Of a stretch of DNA of 64,000 nucleotides, positions 44,890 to 55,675 are shown one piece after another; position 1 is the stretch's first letter, and each line of letters opens with the position of its first letter. Made by a program: the position numbers and the translations under genes. Under the pieces are notes generated by a model. The model saw nothing but the letters and a program-made list of their open reading frames with translations, did not search any database and had not been told where the DNA came from. The stretch covers positions 8,251,013 to 8,315,012 of the forward strand of contig OY979723.1 of the NCBI GenBank assembly GCA_963855995.1. Reading direction: 5' to 3'. Source of the stretch: Muricea muricata (lineage: Eukaryota; Cnidaria; Anthozoa; Malacalcyonacea; Plexauridae).

Positions 44890-45863
44890 ATTGGGCAAAC
44901 TCAACATTTGCGTCACACCCGTTTTAGGGCCCAGTTGCCCAAATTAACATTAGCATAAACATTAGCATAAATCTGTTTACAGGCCACAGATTTGTAATTA
45001 TATGAAAGTGTGGAATCTGATAGTTTATATTATTGAGTGCACATTATGACGAGAACAGGTCGTCACAAAACGTTCGTCAATGTGAGGTATAGTACCATGT
45101 TTCAACGTCAAGCATGAACTGTTTGAACTTTAATATAACATATAACTCATGTAATAATTTTGTTTAGAAAACCAGCATATTGAACATCAAGTTATTAAAC
45201 CAAATATAAACCAGCTGAGTTATTCTCATGTTGAACTTCTACTCTCGTATCTGTGAGCACTTGGCAATTTCACCTTTAACTGGCAAGAGTAGATCCTGCT
45301 CTTATTTGAGTAAGTACAATTTGTGATAGTTGATCTCTTTTTATTGTTATTCAAATTCTAATATTTAGAAATTCTTTTCAATAAATTGTTGAAGAAAATT
45401 ACATGTGATTCCCTTGATTAAAAATTCAATTCCCATGAAAGTTAAATAAGGACAACTCCTACCCTGGCAAGTTCTCCAAATGCTACTTCCACCTAAGTGG
45501 TAGTTCTTGTACATGTTATACAAGCACTACTACTTAAATACAGTGGCCGTAGCACTCAATAAACTTGTCAGGGGGTAGCAAGCAGAGGAAAAAAACTTCG
45601 CAAATGCTAATAAAGTTGATCTTCAATAGAGAGCAGTCACACATACCTAGCAAATTGAAACAACAAACAGCATAGTTAGCAACAAACGACAAGTTAGCAT
45701 GTGAATTTGATCCCCGCCCCCCCCCCCCCCCGCTGATTCTCCAAACTGCCTTCCTGCCTCACTTCTAAGCTGTCTTCCTTGGTCCTTAGCCCCCACTTCC
45801 ATTCACTACCCTCTTTTTCCTCACCATGGCACATTCACTCGCGGCTGATAAACCCGCGTACTC
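44890..45863. other. Gene-free stretch with old repeat fragments
   Basis: It includes a fragment (45331-45690) resembling 47930-48060 plus 48784-48830 (TTATTCAAATT, AAAAATTCAAT(T/C)CCCA, TGCTACTTCCAC, GTCAGG) and a C19-type homopolymer run at 45714-45732. No gene is supported. Confidence 0.55.
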
Positions 45864-45872
45864 CACCACCAG

Positions 45873-47199
45873 GGGTATGACTAATGGGAGAGTTATGAAA
45901 TAGAGAGTTATCTCAGAGGGTTATGATTTTGGAGAGTTATGTCTGAACCACGCCCAAATCACACCTACCTTTCCAAACCCAATTGTTAACTCTCCCAATG
46001 TTTGCTTAAGTTAACATGAGAGAGTTATATTTCTACACCACTCTCTCTTGTCAACATTATGAAGATGTTAGAGAGTTATCAATTTTTCATAACTCTAACC
46101 AGAGTTATGATTTAGGAGAGTTACACTTCAATACATTCGTTCTAATCACTATATAACTTTCTGTATATTACCCAGCACTAAAGCTTTCCTTCCTTTGCTT
46201 ACGATTATCGCTGATTATCACTGATTTTAACTTATGACTATGTAAATGTGATTAATGCTAAGTAAGTTTGAACAGGCTTTGAAGGATTTGAAAGGTTTTA
46301 TTTAGTCTTTATCTGTATTTCCGGCGCATTGGATATTGTTTGTTTTGGAGACCTGTTTGTTTAATAGTTTTTTTGAAAGTTAAAATAACTAAAACAATAA
46401 TAAAAACTGCCGAATATCTGTTAATTTACCCGTACTCCTACCTAAAGTTTTCTGCTGTCAACTGTTACTGTGAAGTATTAGTATTATAGGTAATTATGCG
46501 GCCGCCGAGCTAAGTCCGATTTGCCAAAATTTTCAAACATCACGAGTACTATTAATCCCTAATTGTACGAACAACATCGCATGATTACTTGTTTATTATT
46601 AGCATGACAAAATCGCATGTACCAAGCTCTCCATTAGTATTAAAGCGCTTTATCGAGTTCTTGTAGACGATAATTCTCAATGAAGACAATTATTACATTT
46701 CATTCCTGCCAGACTTTTAGCGAAAATTTTGTTCTTTGTTTGTATTTTCTACAGGAATTCCGCTTCTTCAACAATTTCGTTTGTGTTTAAACTCGGCCAT
46801 TCGACTTTCCCGCCATTTCGTTGTTTTGGAAAAACCATTAATTGTACTGCAGTGAAATGCAGTGCAATTAATGAAATAATTGTACTCCTCTCAACCAATC
46901 AGTAATTTTGTCATGCTAATAATAAACACCGAAACACTGACGTAACTCTCTTCATTTCTTCAATCGTGAGCACAGAGAGTTATAAAAAAACCCCCTCTCT
47001 AACATCTTCATAATGTTGATGAGAGAGAGTTACGTAAAAACATAACTCTCTTATTATGTTAATTCAGTTAAACATCAGGAGAGTTAAGAAATTGGGTGTG
47101 GCTGTTTTAAAAAAGTGGGCGTGGTTCGGACATAACTCTCCAAAATCATAACTCTCCGAGATAACTCTCCACTTTATAACTCTCCGTTTAGCCGGTCCC
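45873..47199. mobile_element. 1327-bp MULE-like element with GAGAGTTAT-rich ends and 9-bp TSD
   Basis: CACCACCAG flanks it exactly on both sides (45864-45872 and 47200-47208). The ends start GGGTATGACTAATGGGAGAG and (complement) GGGACCGGCTAAACGGAGAG. The ~230-bp inverted repeats hold many AGAGTTAT / ATAACTCT motifs, plus TTTTGGAGAGTTATGTC(T/C)GA, CCACGCCCA and ACATTATGAAGATGTTAGAG. A 9-bp duplication and long arms fit Mutator-like elements. No transposase is encoded. A smaller inverted-repeat insertion (46590-46927) is nested inside. Confidence 0.85.
46590..46927. mobile_element. Nested inverted-repeat insertion
   Basis: TTTATTATTAGCATGACAAA (46590 onward) and TTTTGTCATGCTAATAATAA (ending ~46927) form the ends of a ~340-bp segment within the 45873-47199 element. 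The boundary is approximate. Confidence 0.6.
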
Positions 47200-47217
47200 C
47201 ACCACCAGCCCGACTGC

Positions 47218-47400
47218 CACAGAAATCCGAAAATAAAATTTTGGTAAATTATGCATTTTAAATGTAATTTATTTGAATATTTTAGGCTAAACGAAAACAG
47301 AAAAGGTCCAATGGACAAACATCAAAGTCTTAGATATACGAAAACAGGTAATAATGAGAACTTACTCCTGGCCGTTTTGTTAAAAGTAACAGTAGATTTT
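47218..47400 (+). other. Exon-like segment with splice borders, repeated inverted at 54281-54401
   Basis: TATTTTAG precedes a 62-bp block (47286-47347) that ends in AAACAG/GTAATA. It starts GCTAAACGAAAACAGAAAAG. The same block with flanking intron-like sequence (TAAATTATGCATTTTAAATG) occurs on the minus strand at 54281-54401. Conserved acceptor and donor in both suggest a captured or duplicated exon. The encoded peptide is basic and not recognisable. Confidence 0.45.
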
Positions 47401-48065
47401 TTTGGGTATACTTTCGAAAATTTCAATTCTTTTTCAAATCTCAGCTAACTTACATACAGCTCATACCCTCACTTCATACATTGAGCTAATAAATTACATT
47501 TAAACAAAAAATAAAATAAAAGGTAAAATACGTATTTCTCACACATAGACCCCGTTTATACGGTACGGGATTCGCTCGCTCACGACATCGAGTTCGGGTA
47601 GTTTGCGGTCATAGTTACTCTCACCACTTTTTTCTATGACTACTTGTTGTTAAATTCTGCAATACTATCGTAAGTGTAAGAGCCACACTTGTCGTGGAAC
47701 TATTCAATTTGATATCGTGACCGTGCGGATCCGGTACGGTGTAATGTCTTAATTATTTAACCGAAACGCCTTCATTTGCATGGTACCACGCAGCTGCTCT
47801 CAATCCACCTCCGTAATTTGCTTTATTCCACACAAACAATTGCCTAATTTTGTTCCATTAAACGTTTCTGTTTACTAAAACAAACCTGGAATAAATGAGT
47901 GCAATGTGTGGTGGCTCATCTCTTCTCATTGTTATTCAAATTGTTTCTCAAAAATTTTTTAAAGAATTTGAATGCGACCTCTTTTAATTAAAAATTCAAT
48001 CCCCACGGGAATTGAATAAAAAATACCGCTACCCAAGTGCTACTTCCACTAAGTAGAGGTACCTG
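47401..48065. other. Gene-free stretch
   Basis: It contains ACCCCGTTTATACGGTACGG (47551), possibly a decayed transposon terminus, and a fragment of the 45331-45690 repeat (47930-48060). No gene is supported. Confidence 0.5.
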
Positions 48066-48437
48066 TACAGGGTGTCCCAAAAACCTCAAAAACTGTTGAA
48101 AATGATCTATTGTTAGAATTTCAATGCCTAGCACTAAATTGAACCCACGAGTGGATAAAGTATTGACATAACCGTCATAATTAATAGTAATACTCAGTGT
48201 TAACCATTTTTATGCCAGACAAAAAAACTAAACCTACGAGTGCATATTAAAAATGCAATCAAATTTTATGTATGATTATTTGATTTAGAGAAAACAATTT
48301 ACAAATGTAAATTCCCATGAGCAAAACAAAAACGTACTTTACAAAGATATTTTAATTTTTTAACAACTGCTGGGGCATTCAAATGTTAACAATAGATCAT
48401 TTTCAATAGTTTTTGGGTTTGTTTGGGACACCCTGTA
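48066..48437. mobile_element. 372-bp MITE, TACAGGGTGTCCCAAA termini
   Basis: TACAGGGTGTCCCAAAAACC and its complement (GGGACACCCTGTA with a GTTTGTTT variation) bound it. Inner arms share GTTGAAAATGATCTATTGTT / AACAATAGATCATTTTCAAT. TA lies at both ends, so it is Tc1/mariner-like and non-coding. Confidence 0.82.
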
Positions 48438-48462
48438 CATAAAATGCAAGTACTTTCACTTA

Positions 48463-48778
48463 GGGGCTGATTATGTGGTCCCGCTTACCCGGGATTAAGT
48501 GAAGCGTAAAATGATCTTGAGGTATTGAAAAATGTCATTTTATGAAACGAAACGACCAAAGTTCGAATGCTTTCAGCATTAATCAATACAAAGATAGATT
48601 TGACAAAAATTAATGCGATATACACCATTTTGTTTACTTCATATTTCGGCAAAACGAAAATGTCAAGCAATCAAGGATTAAACATTTTTTATAACGTAAA
48701 CTATGACTTATTTCAATACCGCAAAATCATGTTACGCTTCACGTAATCCCGGGTAAACGGGATCATATAATCAGCCCC
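48463..48778. mobile_element. 316-bp MITE, GGGGCTGATTAT termini, TA target
   Basis: GGGGCTGATTATGTGGTCCC and TACCCGGGATTA are mirrored on the right as GTAATCCCGGGTAAACGGGA and ATAATCAGCCCC. TA flanks both ends. The ORF at 48485-48670 is a shadow. Confidence 0.85.
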
Positions 48779-48915
48779 TAATTTACGGTGGACGTAACAC
48801 TCAGAGATTTGTCAGGATAGCAGGGCAAAAAGAAATCCACCTTTGAAAACAGAAAAAGTTAGTGACTGAAGTACTTAGCATGTAAATTTGATTCCCAAAG
48901 TCAAGATGACAATTC

Positions 48916-49277
48916 GGATTATTCACATGGTTGGATACCATTGTTCTGGTTTGCGGAAGAGTACATCAAGACAAAAGTAACCAGGGGCCGGTTGTATCAA
49001 AGGCGTTTAGCTTAAACGGTGGATAAGTAAAAAATGTAAAGCAAGTTTGCATGTTGCATAAACAAACCAGCTAAAGTAAGTTATTTGACCCGAGAAGAAC
49101 AATTATATATAAAACTAAATATTTATTCTTTTACACTATTAATTTCGGTTCCGTACGTACTAGGTGTAAAAGTGATTTTCAAGCTAAACGCCTTTGATAC
49201 AACCGGCCCCAGGCATACAAATGATGAATACGAGTTATTCACTCACGTCCATGCTTCTAAATGCGTAGTTACTTTTG
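48916..49277. repeat. Dispersed repeat split by a MITE (homologous to 63684-63818)
   Basis: GGATTATTCACATGGTTGGA, ACCATTGTTCT, TTTGCGGAAGAGTACAT and ACAAAA(G/A)TAAC run to 48982. After the MITE the repeat continues CATACAA/GAGTGATGAATAC, GAGTTATTCAC and TAGTTACTTTTG to 49277. The uninterrupted relative is at 63684-63818. Confidence 0.82.
48983..49212. mobile_element. ~230-bp MITE, CAGGGGCCGGTTGTATCAAA family
   Basis: AGGGGCCGGTTGTATCAAAG plus GCGTTTAGCTT is mirrored by AAGCTAAACGC plus CTTTGATACAACCGGCCCC. It interrupts a repeat whose empty version is at 63684-63818. A related member is at 51793-52029. The short ORF at 49085-49306 runs across its boundary and is not a gene. Confidence 0.88.
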
Positions 49278-49389
49278 TTGTCGTCCGTTGCGATGCTGCA
49301 AGCTAATATAATACTAACTAGTAACTAGGCATGTGAGTGATCTTAAAATGTGAATTGGGTATAAACAAACTTTAGGCGAAACAAAACCT

Positions 49390-49526
49390 AATAGACCTTA
49401 GAAGTGCTTACGTCACGCGGTTTCAATGCATATAAATACAAGGTAAATTTTTCCCACATGTTTCCCACATTGCAGTGCAATTCATTGTTTAACTCTGGCG
49501 TGACGTAAGGAACTCTAACGTCTATT
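49390..49526. mobile_element. MITE, AATAGACCTTAGAAGTGCTT family, copy 2
   Basis: Nearly identical to 36159-36296 over the full length, including the shared AAGGTAAATTTTTCCCACAT and TGTTTAACTCTGGCGTGACG segments. The outer ends are inverted repeats. Confidence 0.86.
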
Positions 49527-49691
49527 GACATTCTTAGTTCATAATAATAATAGTCCAGTTTAGTTGATGTTTTATTTAGTGGGAAAGAATTGAACAATTG
49601 ATATCGAGCGAGGGAGTGATTGTGAATCACTAGCAGTGTCAATAAGATGTCAAGATGCAAATACTTTAACAATATACGGTTTAAAATATAT

Positions 49692-49840
49692 AATTTTGTG
49701 GAAACACCACGTAAGTTTATTATCGCAGAGCTTTCGATCCTTAAGCTCCGATCTTCATCAGTGCTAATGATAACGAAAGATCCGAGCTTACGGATCAAAA
49801 GCTCTGCGATAATAAACTTACGCGGTGTTTGCACAAAATT
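49692..49840. repeat. Inverted pair of a hammerhead-like retroelement tail
   Basis: AATTTTGTG(G/C)AAACACC(A/G)CGTAAG and its complement bound two mirror copies. On the minus strand the left copy reads CACTGATGAAGATCGG, then GGATCGAAAGC, then GATAATAAACTTACG. CUGAUGA, a GATC/GATC stem and GAAA match the conserved parts of a hammerhead ribozyme. The relative at 23770-23860 is more decayed. A Penelope-like or similar origin is inferred. The plus ORF 49647-49856 and minus ORF 49388-49879 are repeat shadows. Confidence 0.55.
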
Positions 49841-50137
49841 GTATATTTTAATTTGATTATTCACCATGCAAACAAACAAGGAAGTAATATCCGCTTTGTT
49901 AAAATCTGTTACATGTTACTTACTAGACCTGCGCAATGTTCTGTGAAGAGAGAATGCCAACCGGATGAAAACATAAACAGCATGATAAAACGAGACCAAC
50001 CGAAGCCACGACGATCCAAAGATAGAGTGAAAGTAAGTTTGTTGATTTTATTTAGTCTTCCATTTTCTTTATCAATTCAGCTTTTGTTTTAATGGCGTCG
50101 TACAGAGCACACAAAAAACATAGGTGGTGCTACATTG
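49841..50137. other. Short intervening sequence
   Basis: It contains a small ORF (49829-50092) without motifs that would end in a donor-like AAAGTAAGT at about 50030. No gene is supported. Confidence 0.4.
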
Positions 50138-51510
50138 CTATGTCTTCTACGGCGTTTTGCTATGTCACGCCTGCAACCTTATTACTAAAGTTTAACAAAA
50201 AAGGCCCTGGAGGATACCTAATTAGAGTGGACCTAATTAGGTTTCCAGGTTCAATTCCTGGAGCCATACAGATGTTGCACTAACTGATATACACTGGGTA
50301 GTAGAGGTAAGTTTACTAAGTATAAACTAATACTAGGTACTTACAGTTATAGGTACTTACAGACCTTTATAGTTCTCACTGTTGTCTGGTTATTACGGTT
50401 GGCATTACGGTTAACATTGGGAAGTCTGTATGACATGTGCAGAAGGTAACTCTAGTCTACTGTAATTAATATACTAGAGTTACCTTAGTTAAAACTAAAG
50501 TCTACCTTTTGTAGTAGACTAGAGTTACGTTAGTTACCTAAGGTAGAGGTAACTCTATTCTACCACGAAAGGTAGACTTTAGTTTTGACTAAGGTAGCTC
50601 TAGTGTACCAATTATAGTAGACTAGAGTTACCTTCTGCACATGTCAAAAAGACTCTCCTAATGTTAACCGTAATAACTACAGAACTGTGAGAACCATAAA
50701 GGTCTGAAATTCTGTGGGGTGGTAAGGGTGGCGGGGTGGTTAGTGGGATTAGTTGTAACTGTAAGTACACTCACCTCTATATATAGTTAGTAGAGGTGAG
50801 GGTACTTACAGTTCTAACTAATCCCACTAACCACCCCCGACCATCTCAATTTTCGTAGCTTTATAGTTCTCACAACAATCTAGTTATTACGGTTACTGTT
50901 AGGTAGGTAAGTCTATCTGACATGCTCAGAAGGTAACTCTAGTTTACTATAGTATACTAGAGTTACCTCAGTTGTCTAAGATAACTCTAGTGTACCTTCA
51001 ATAGTGGTAGGCTGGAGTTGCGTTAGTTAACTAAGGTAGAGTTACCGAAACTCAACCTTAGTTAACTAACGTAACTCTAGCCTACCACTATTGAAGGTAC
51101 ACTAGAGTTATCTTAGACAACTGAGGTAACTCTAGTATACTAAGTTACTAACTATAGTAGATTAGAGTTGCCTTCTGAGCATGTCAGATAGACTTACCCA
51201 ATGTTAACTGTAATAAGCAGGTATCAGTGAGAACTATAAAAGCTACGAAAAAATGGTTGGGGGCGGTTAGTGGGATTATTTACAACTGTAAGCACCCAAT
51301 ACTAGTTTATAAATTAGTACACTTACCTCTACTGACTATATTAAGTACACAGTTGGTGTGTATCAGTGCTCATCTGTATGGCTCCAGGAATTGAACCTGG
51401 AAACCTAATTAGGTCCACTCTAATTAGGTACCCTCCAGGGCCTTTTTTTGTAAAAATTCAGTAAATAAACTACTAAGGTTACAGACGTGACACAGCAAAA
51501 AGCAGTAGAA
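50138..51510. mobile_element. Compound foldback element with tRNA T-arm-like hairpins in its arms
   Basis: The outer arms (50138-50275 and 51373-51510) are inverted repeats. Each carries CCTAATTAG..CCTAATTAGG and TCCAGGTTCAATTCCTGGA, two consecutive hairpins. The second is a perfect tRNA T-arm with a B box (GGTTCAATTCC). Inside lie two successive ~500-bp palindromes (about 50290-50785 and 50795-51320). They share AGGTACTTACAGTT-like ends, CTTTATAGTTCTCAC, GACATG(T/C)(G/T)CAGAAGGTAAC and cores built from GTAACTCTAG / CTAGAGTTAC. No protein is encoded. Confidence 0.82.
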
Positions 51511-51792
51511 AATATAGTAATAAGCTTACATGCGTGTAACATTACACTGTCGTGACATCTCGTTTGCCTTCTCTCTTCATAGCACATCACGCCGGTCCAG
51601 TAGGCAACACGTTCACTCGTATCCAGTCAACTATCATTAAAAAAACGAGAAAATTAAACATACTCACAAAGGTTTACTTGGGTAACACCTATATCTAGTA
51701 TAGTTAGTGTATATAGTTACTACACAGTAATAGTTAACCTTACCAGATACAGCATTGTCAAGCCTCGGAACTAGTGCACATCTATTTTGCTC
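51511..51792. other. Gene-free spacer
   Basis: Short AT-rich spacer between the compound foldback and the next MITE. Nothing was recognised. Confidence 0.5.
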
Positions 51793-52029
51793 CAGGGGCC
51801 AGTTGTTCAAACGTCGGTTAGCTTAACCTGTGTTAACGTAAAATTAGATTTCCCTTGAAGTTTGTCTACAAATTTGGAAATATTTCTTCAAAAGTGTTGC
51901 TAAATCGATGCTAGTTTAAGATCCCGACGTTTTAAAGTAAACAGATGAGAAAAAACACAGAAACTTAAACAGTGGGTTAAATTTTAACCCAGGGTTAGTG
52001 CTAACCCAGCTTTGAACAACTGGCCCCAG
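51793..52029. mobile_element. ~237-bp MITE, CAGGGGCCAGTTGTTCAAA family
   Basis: CAGGGGCCAGTTGTTCAAAC and its complement GTTCAACAACTGGCCCC-like right end (TTGAACAACTGGCCCCAG) with mirrored GGTTAGC/GTTAACC inner parts. It is a relative of 48983-49212, differing mainly in the inner half. Confidence 0.85.
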
Positions 52030-52309
52030 GGTTAAAACATTTTTATATGACTCTTAATAAAGCCACCAGGCTGTATTATTTTATTAGTTACCTTGGACAA
52101 AAATGCCTCAAAAAAGTAAAGGTTAGTCCCTTGGTCAAAAACGTCTCAAGTAAATTTAACCCTTTACGGTTTTTTCGTCAAAAATGCTTCAGGGACTAAA
52201 CGTAACTATTTGAGTGCTCTTGGCATTGGTTAACTTTTTCCGACTGTTTCATACATCATGTAGAGAACCAGACATAGAGGACTTTTATATAGTGAACCAA
52301 TAAAGACGT

Positions 52310-53880
52310 CTATACACTGCGAACCATGGTATTAGTTTTATAAGATATTTATCTAGTACGTATTCAAGACGAGCAGTGCTATTCATTTAAACGTCCGAAC
52401 ATCAAAACAAAGTTGTGAGAAGATCTTTGCGATGTTGATATTTGATGTTAGTCACATGACTGAAAAAAATATGGCGTTGTTCCATATTTGAGGTGACCAC
52501 GCTATTAGTTTCAAAAATATGATAACACGATAGGACGTCGTTTTTAACTTAATTGGAAGTGGAAACGACATTTTTTAACCAAAAACAGCATAGGTAACAA
52601 CAAGAGAATGTTTTAGTTAGAAAATAGACCAACATAGTTGGAGGTTTTTTCAAAGAATACGTGGAACGGAAGAAGAGGGATTCTGGACTTTTAAAATGGA
52701 TAAGAATGGGAGGTATTAGGCGTTTGAAGAAGAACTGTTCATAAATTATCATGATCAACATCTGTCAACATTTTGAGAAAGTTTGCTTTGCCATATATCT
52801 TCAAAACTAGCAATGATGGATTCCTAGTAAGCAATAATGATTCTAAAAATATACCTTAACTACTGTCATGAAAGAAACGTTTGAAACTGGATTAAGCGAA
52901 AAGTGCATGAAAGCACAACGGAATTTTCATTTTTTGACAGACAAGTCGAGATCAACACGATAATGCCCTAATGCTGGGAAAAGGAACTTCTGCTGAATAG
53001 TTTTAGGTACCTGCCAAAGAAGTGGTAGAACGATTATTTAGATCCGTATTATTAGCGACCAACATGTCTTCATATGCGCCTAAATGTGCAAAAGAGACTT
53101 CTGATCTCTATTTTCGCTGTCACCAGCGGAACTTTACCACTTTTTTGTTGACTCCTTAGCCTCGCCGGTCACATAACATAATTGAATATCAATAATCTAA
53201 CCCATGCATGCATTTTCCAAGCTTTATCATGCTGATTTCGTCTGCCTGTCAAAAGGACAAACTTCCGTTGTGTTTTCAAGCATTTTTTGCCTCAATCCAG
53301 TTCCAAACGTAAACGAATAAATTCCACGACACCAGTGAAGGTACTTTTAGAATTATTATTTCTTACCAGGAATCCAACATTGCTAGTTTTGAAGATATAT
53401 GGCAAAGAAAACTTTCTCAAAATGTTGACAGACGTTGATCATGACAATTTACCAACAGTTCTCCTTCAAACACCTAATACCTCCCATTCTTATCCATTTT
53501 AGAAGTCCAGAATCCCACTTTTCTTCCGTTCCACGTATTCCTTGAAAAATCCTCCAACTATGACACCAAGTTTGTTTATTTTCTAACTAAAACATTCTCT
53601 TGTTGTTACCTATGCTGTCTTTGGTTAAAGAATGTCGTTTCCACTTCCAGTTAAGTTAAAAACGACGTCTTATAGTGTTGAAACTAATAGCGTGGTCCGC
53701 CTCAAATATGGAACAACGCCATATTTTTTCAGTCATGTGACTAACATCAAATATCAACATCGTAAAGATCTTCTCACAACTTTGTTTTGATGTTCGTAAG
53801 TTTTAATGAATAACAATGGTCATCTTAAATACGTACGGCATTAATATCTTACTAAACTAATACCATGGTTTGCACTGTAA
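52310..53880. mobile_element. ~1.57-kb foldback element, ~600-bp arms
   Basis: The left arm (52310-52940) and right arm (53250-53880) are imperfect inverted copies. They share GAACCATGGTATTAGTTT, AGAAGATCTTTGCGATGTTG, AAATATGGCGTTGTTCCATA, GGAAGTGGAAACGACATT and the ACAAACTTCCGTTGTG-like inner end. Small ORFs on each arm (52549-52761 minus, 53287-53502 plus) mirror each other and are arm shadows. No transposase was found. Confidence 0.85.
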
Positions 53881-54404
53881 AGACAGCCAACAGCTGGAAG
53901 ACTTTATGATTAACCTAAAGCTAAAACTAGCTTATATAGAGATAATCTACATGACAATAAAGGCCCTGTCACACGGTGCATGTATGTCTAATTACGCATG
54001 TTCATTATGCAGGTTCTGGCCAGTCAATTGCATTTTCTGGGCAGTAGAAACACTGAACTGGCAGAGTAATGCCCTGGCCGGTCAATTGCATAAACAGTAG
54101 AGGGACATGTTCCACTACTAAGTGGCCCTGCTCTTACTCCTACCTTAAAAAATCTACTGTTACATCGAACAAAACAGCTAGGAGCAAGTTCTCAACATTT
54201 AATTCCTGTAGTATAATTGCTGTGCGCTGTGGTAAGATATTAGGGTCAAAAATGCCAGTTAAGTTTTGCAGGAAACTCACCTGTTCTTGTATTGTTAATG
54301 TTTGTCGTTGCACCTTTTCTGTTTTTTTTCAGCCTAAAATACGCAAATAAATTACATTTAAAATGCATACTTTAGCAAAATTCTTTTTTATTTTCGGATT
54401 CGAG
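53881..54404. other. No gene; includes the inverted exon-like copy
   Basis: It holds a direct repeat of CTGGCC(A/G)GTCAATTGCAT (54015 and 54070) and, at 54281-54401 on the minus strand, the partner of the exon-like segment at 47218-47400. The acceptor reads TATTTTAG and the donor ACAG/GTGAGT. Confidence 0.5.
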
Positions 54405-54534
54405 CATAGGCGGCCCAATTCAGTGTGTAATAAATATATATAATTCTTAGGGAATTATATTTAAGAAACTACGAAGTGTGTTTATGTGCGCACTGATCTC
54501 TATATCAAACTACACACTGAATTGGGCCGCCTAT
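54405..54534. mobile_element. 130-bp MITE with 7-8-bp TSD
   Basis: CATAGGCGGCCCAATTCAGT plus GTGTA and its complement form the ends. GATTCGAG occurs immediately outside both ends (54397-54404 and 54535-54542, one base ambiguous). The duplication length fits hAT-derived MITEs. Confidence 0.82.
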
Positions 54535-55097
54535 GATTCGAGTGGCAGTCGAGACCATGCACTCTCGGCTCTATTAACACGCTACCTTCAATGTAAATTA
54601 GTAAAAGTACTTATTCATATAGTTATTTAATGGTATATATATCAAATAATTCAAATCCAAATTTGACAGACTGCTGTTTCTAAAATACTGAAGCAAATGA
54701 TATAATTTGTCGAGGAAAATAAAAAATGACGTATGGTTTTTCAAATATATGACATAGCAGAAAGTTAATACATGCGTTCATTTAGTGAGGTTAAAGCTCC
54801 AGCGACTAATTTGCATTTTAGTTTTCAGTGATAATCAGTATTTCAAAGCCCTGTGAGACTGACAAAGCCCTGTGAGACAAACAGCGTCCAATTCTCTTCG
54901 GCAGAAAACTGTGATTTTTTGTCAAGTAATACCCCTTCATTTTCCAACTAAATCACGCATAGAAAATGTACAAAATGTCATTTGAAAGGCGAATAAATAA
55001 ACTTTACAATGGTATACAAACCAACCGAATTTGCCAAATATGTTCTGTGTTATTACACGCCAAATTTGAAATTGAATTATTTTGATACACAATGTAT
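54535..55097. other. Gene-free stretch
   Basis: AT-rich sequence. CCTGTGAGAC occurs twice within 25 bases (about 54849 and 54872). No gene is supported. Confidence 0.5.
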
Positions 55098-55425
55098 ACA
55101 GGGTGACTAATTGCCTTTGCCTTTTCAAATTCAATTTATCCGCGAATTTCATTACGGTTTATTCCCATGGGTCTGTATTGTTGTCTTGTTTCCAACTTTG
55201 TCTTGTTCCTGACAAATCTTGCACGGCTAAAATTATGCATTTTAACGTCCACAGGGAATGAGATTTTGTTTTACATCAACGTCTGTCAAATTGCAAGAAT
55301 GCAATGGTGCTAGTTTGAATTTCAATAGTATCAGTTTTTTTACTCACCCTGTACTGTGTACTAAGTCACGATCTGTTCTCTGTAGACCCATGGGAATAAA
55401 CCGTAATGAAATTATTGAAAAGAAT
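55098..55425. mobile_element. Overlapping inverted-repeat elements
   Basis: TACAGGGTGACTA (55098) and ACTCACCCTGTA (55344-55355) look like Tc1/mariner-type ends. A second, longer inverted pair overlaps them: TTACGGTTTATTCCCATGGG (55154) and CCCATGGGAATAAACCGTAA (55387). Which pair defines the younger insertion is unclear. Confidence 0.6.
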
Positions 55426-55675
55426 TTCCGGAGCTGGCCAGGCAGGAAGATTTTTTAATGTTCCAATTCCCATGGGAATTGAATTTTTTTTGAATAAAAA
55501 GGGTCGCAACTTGTAAATAATTTATTGAAAAGAATTTGTAAAGATAACACTTTGAATAACCATAAAAAAGATTAAGCACCAAACATTGTACTCATTTAAA
55601 TTATAATAGAAGATAATGTAACACAGCTGAAAGAGAACAATAAACTTTGCGCTTAACACAACGGAAAGATTCCGA

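Noticed and set aside
50210-50275. A complete functional tRNA gene in the foldback arm
   Set aside because: Only a T-arm-like hairpin and one other hairpin are present. I found no acceptable A box or acceptor pairing for a ~72-base tRNA.
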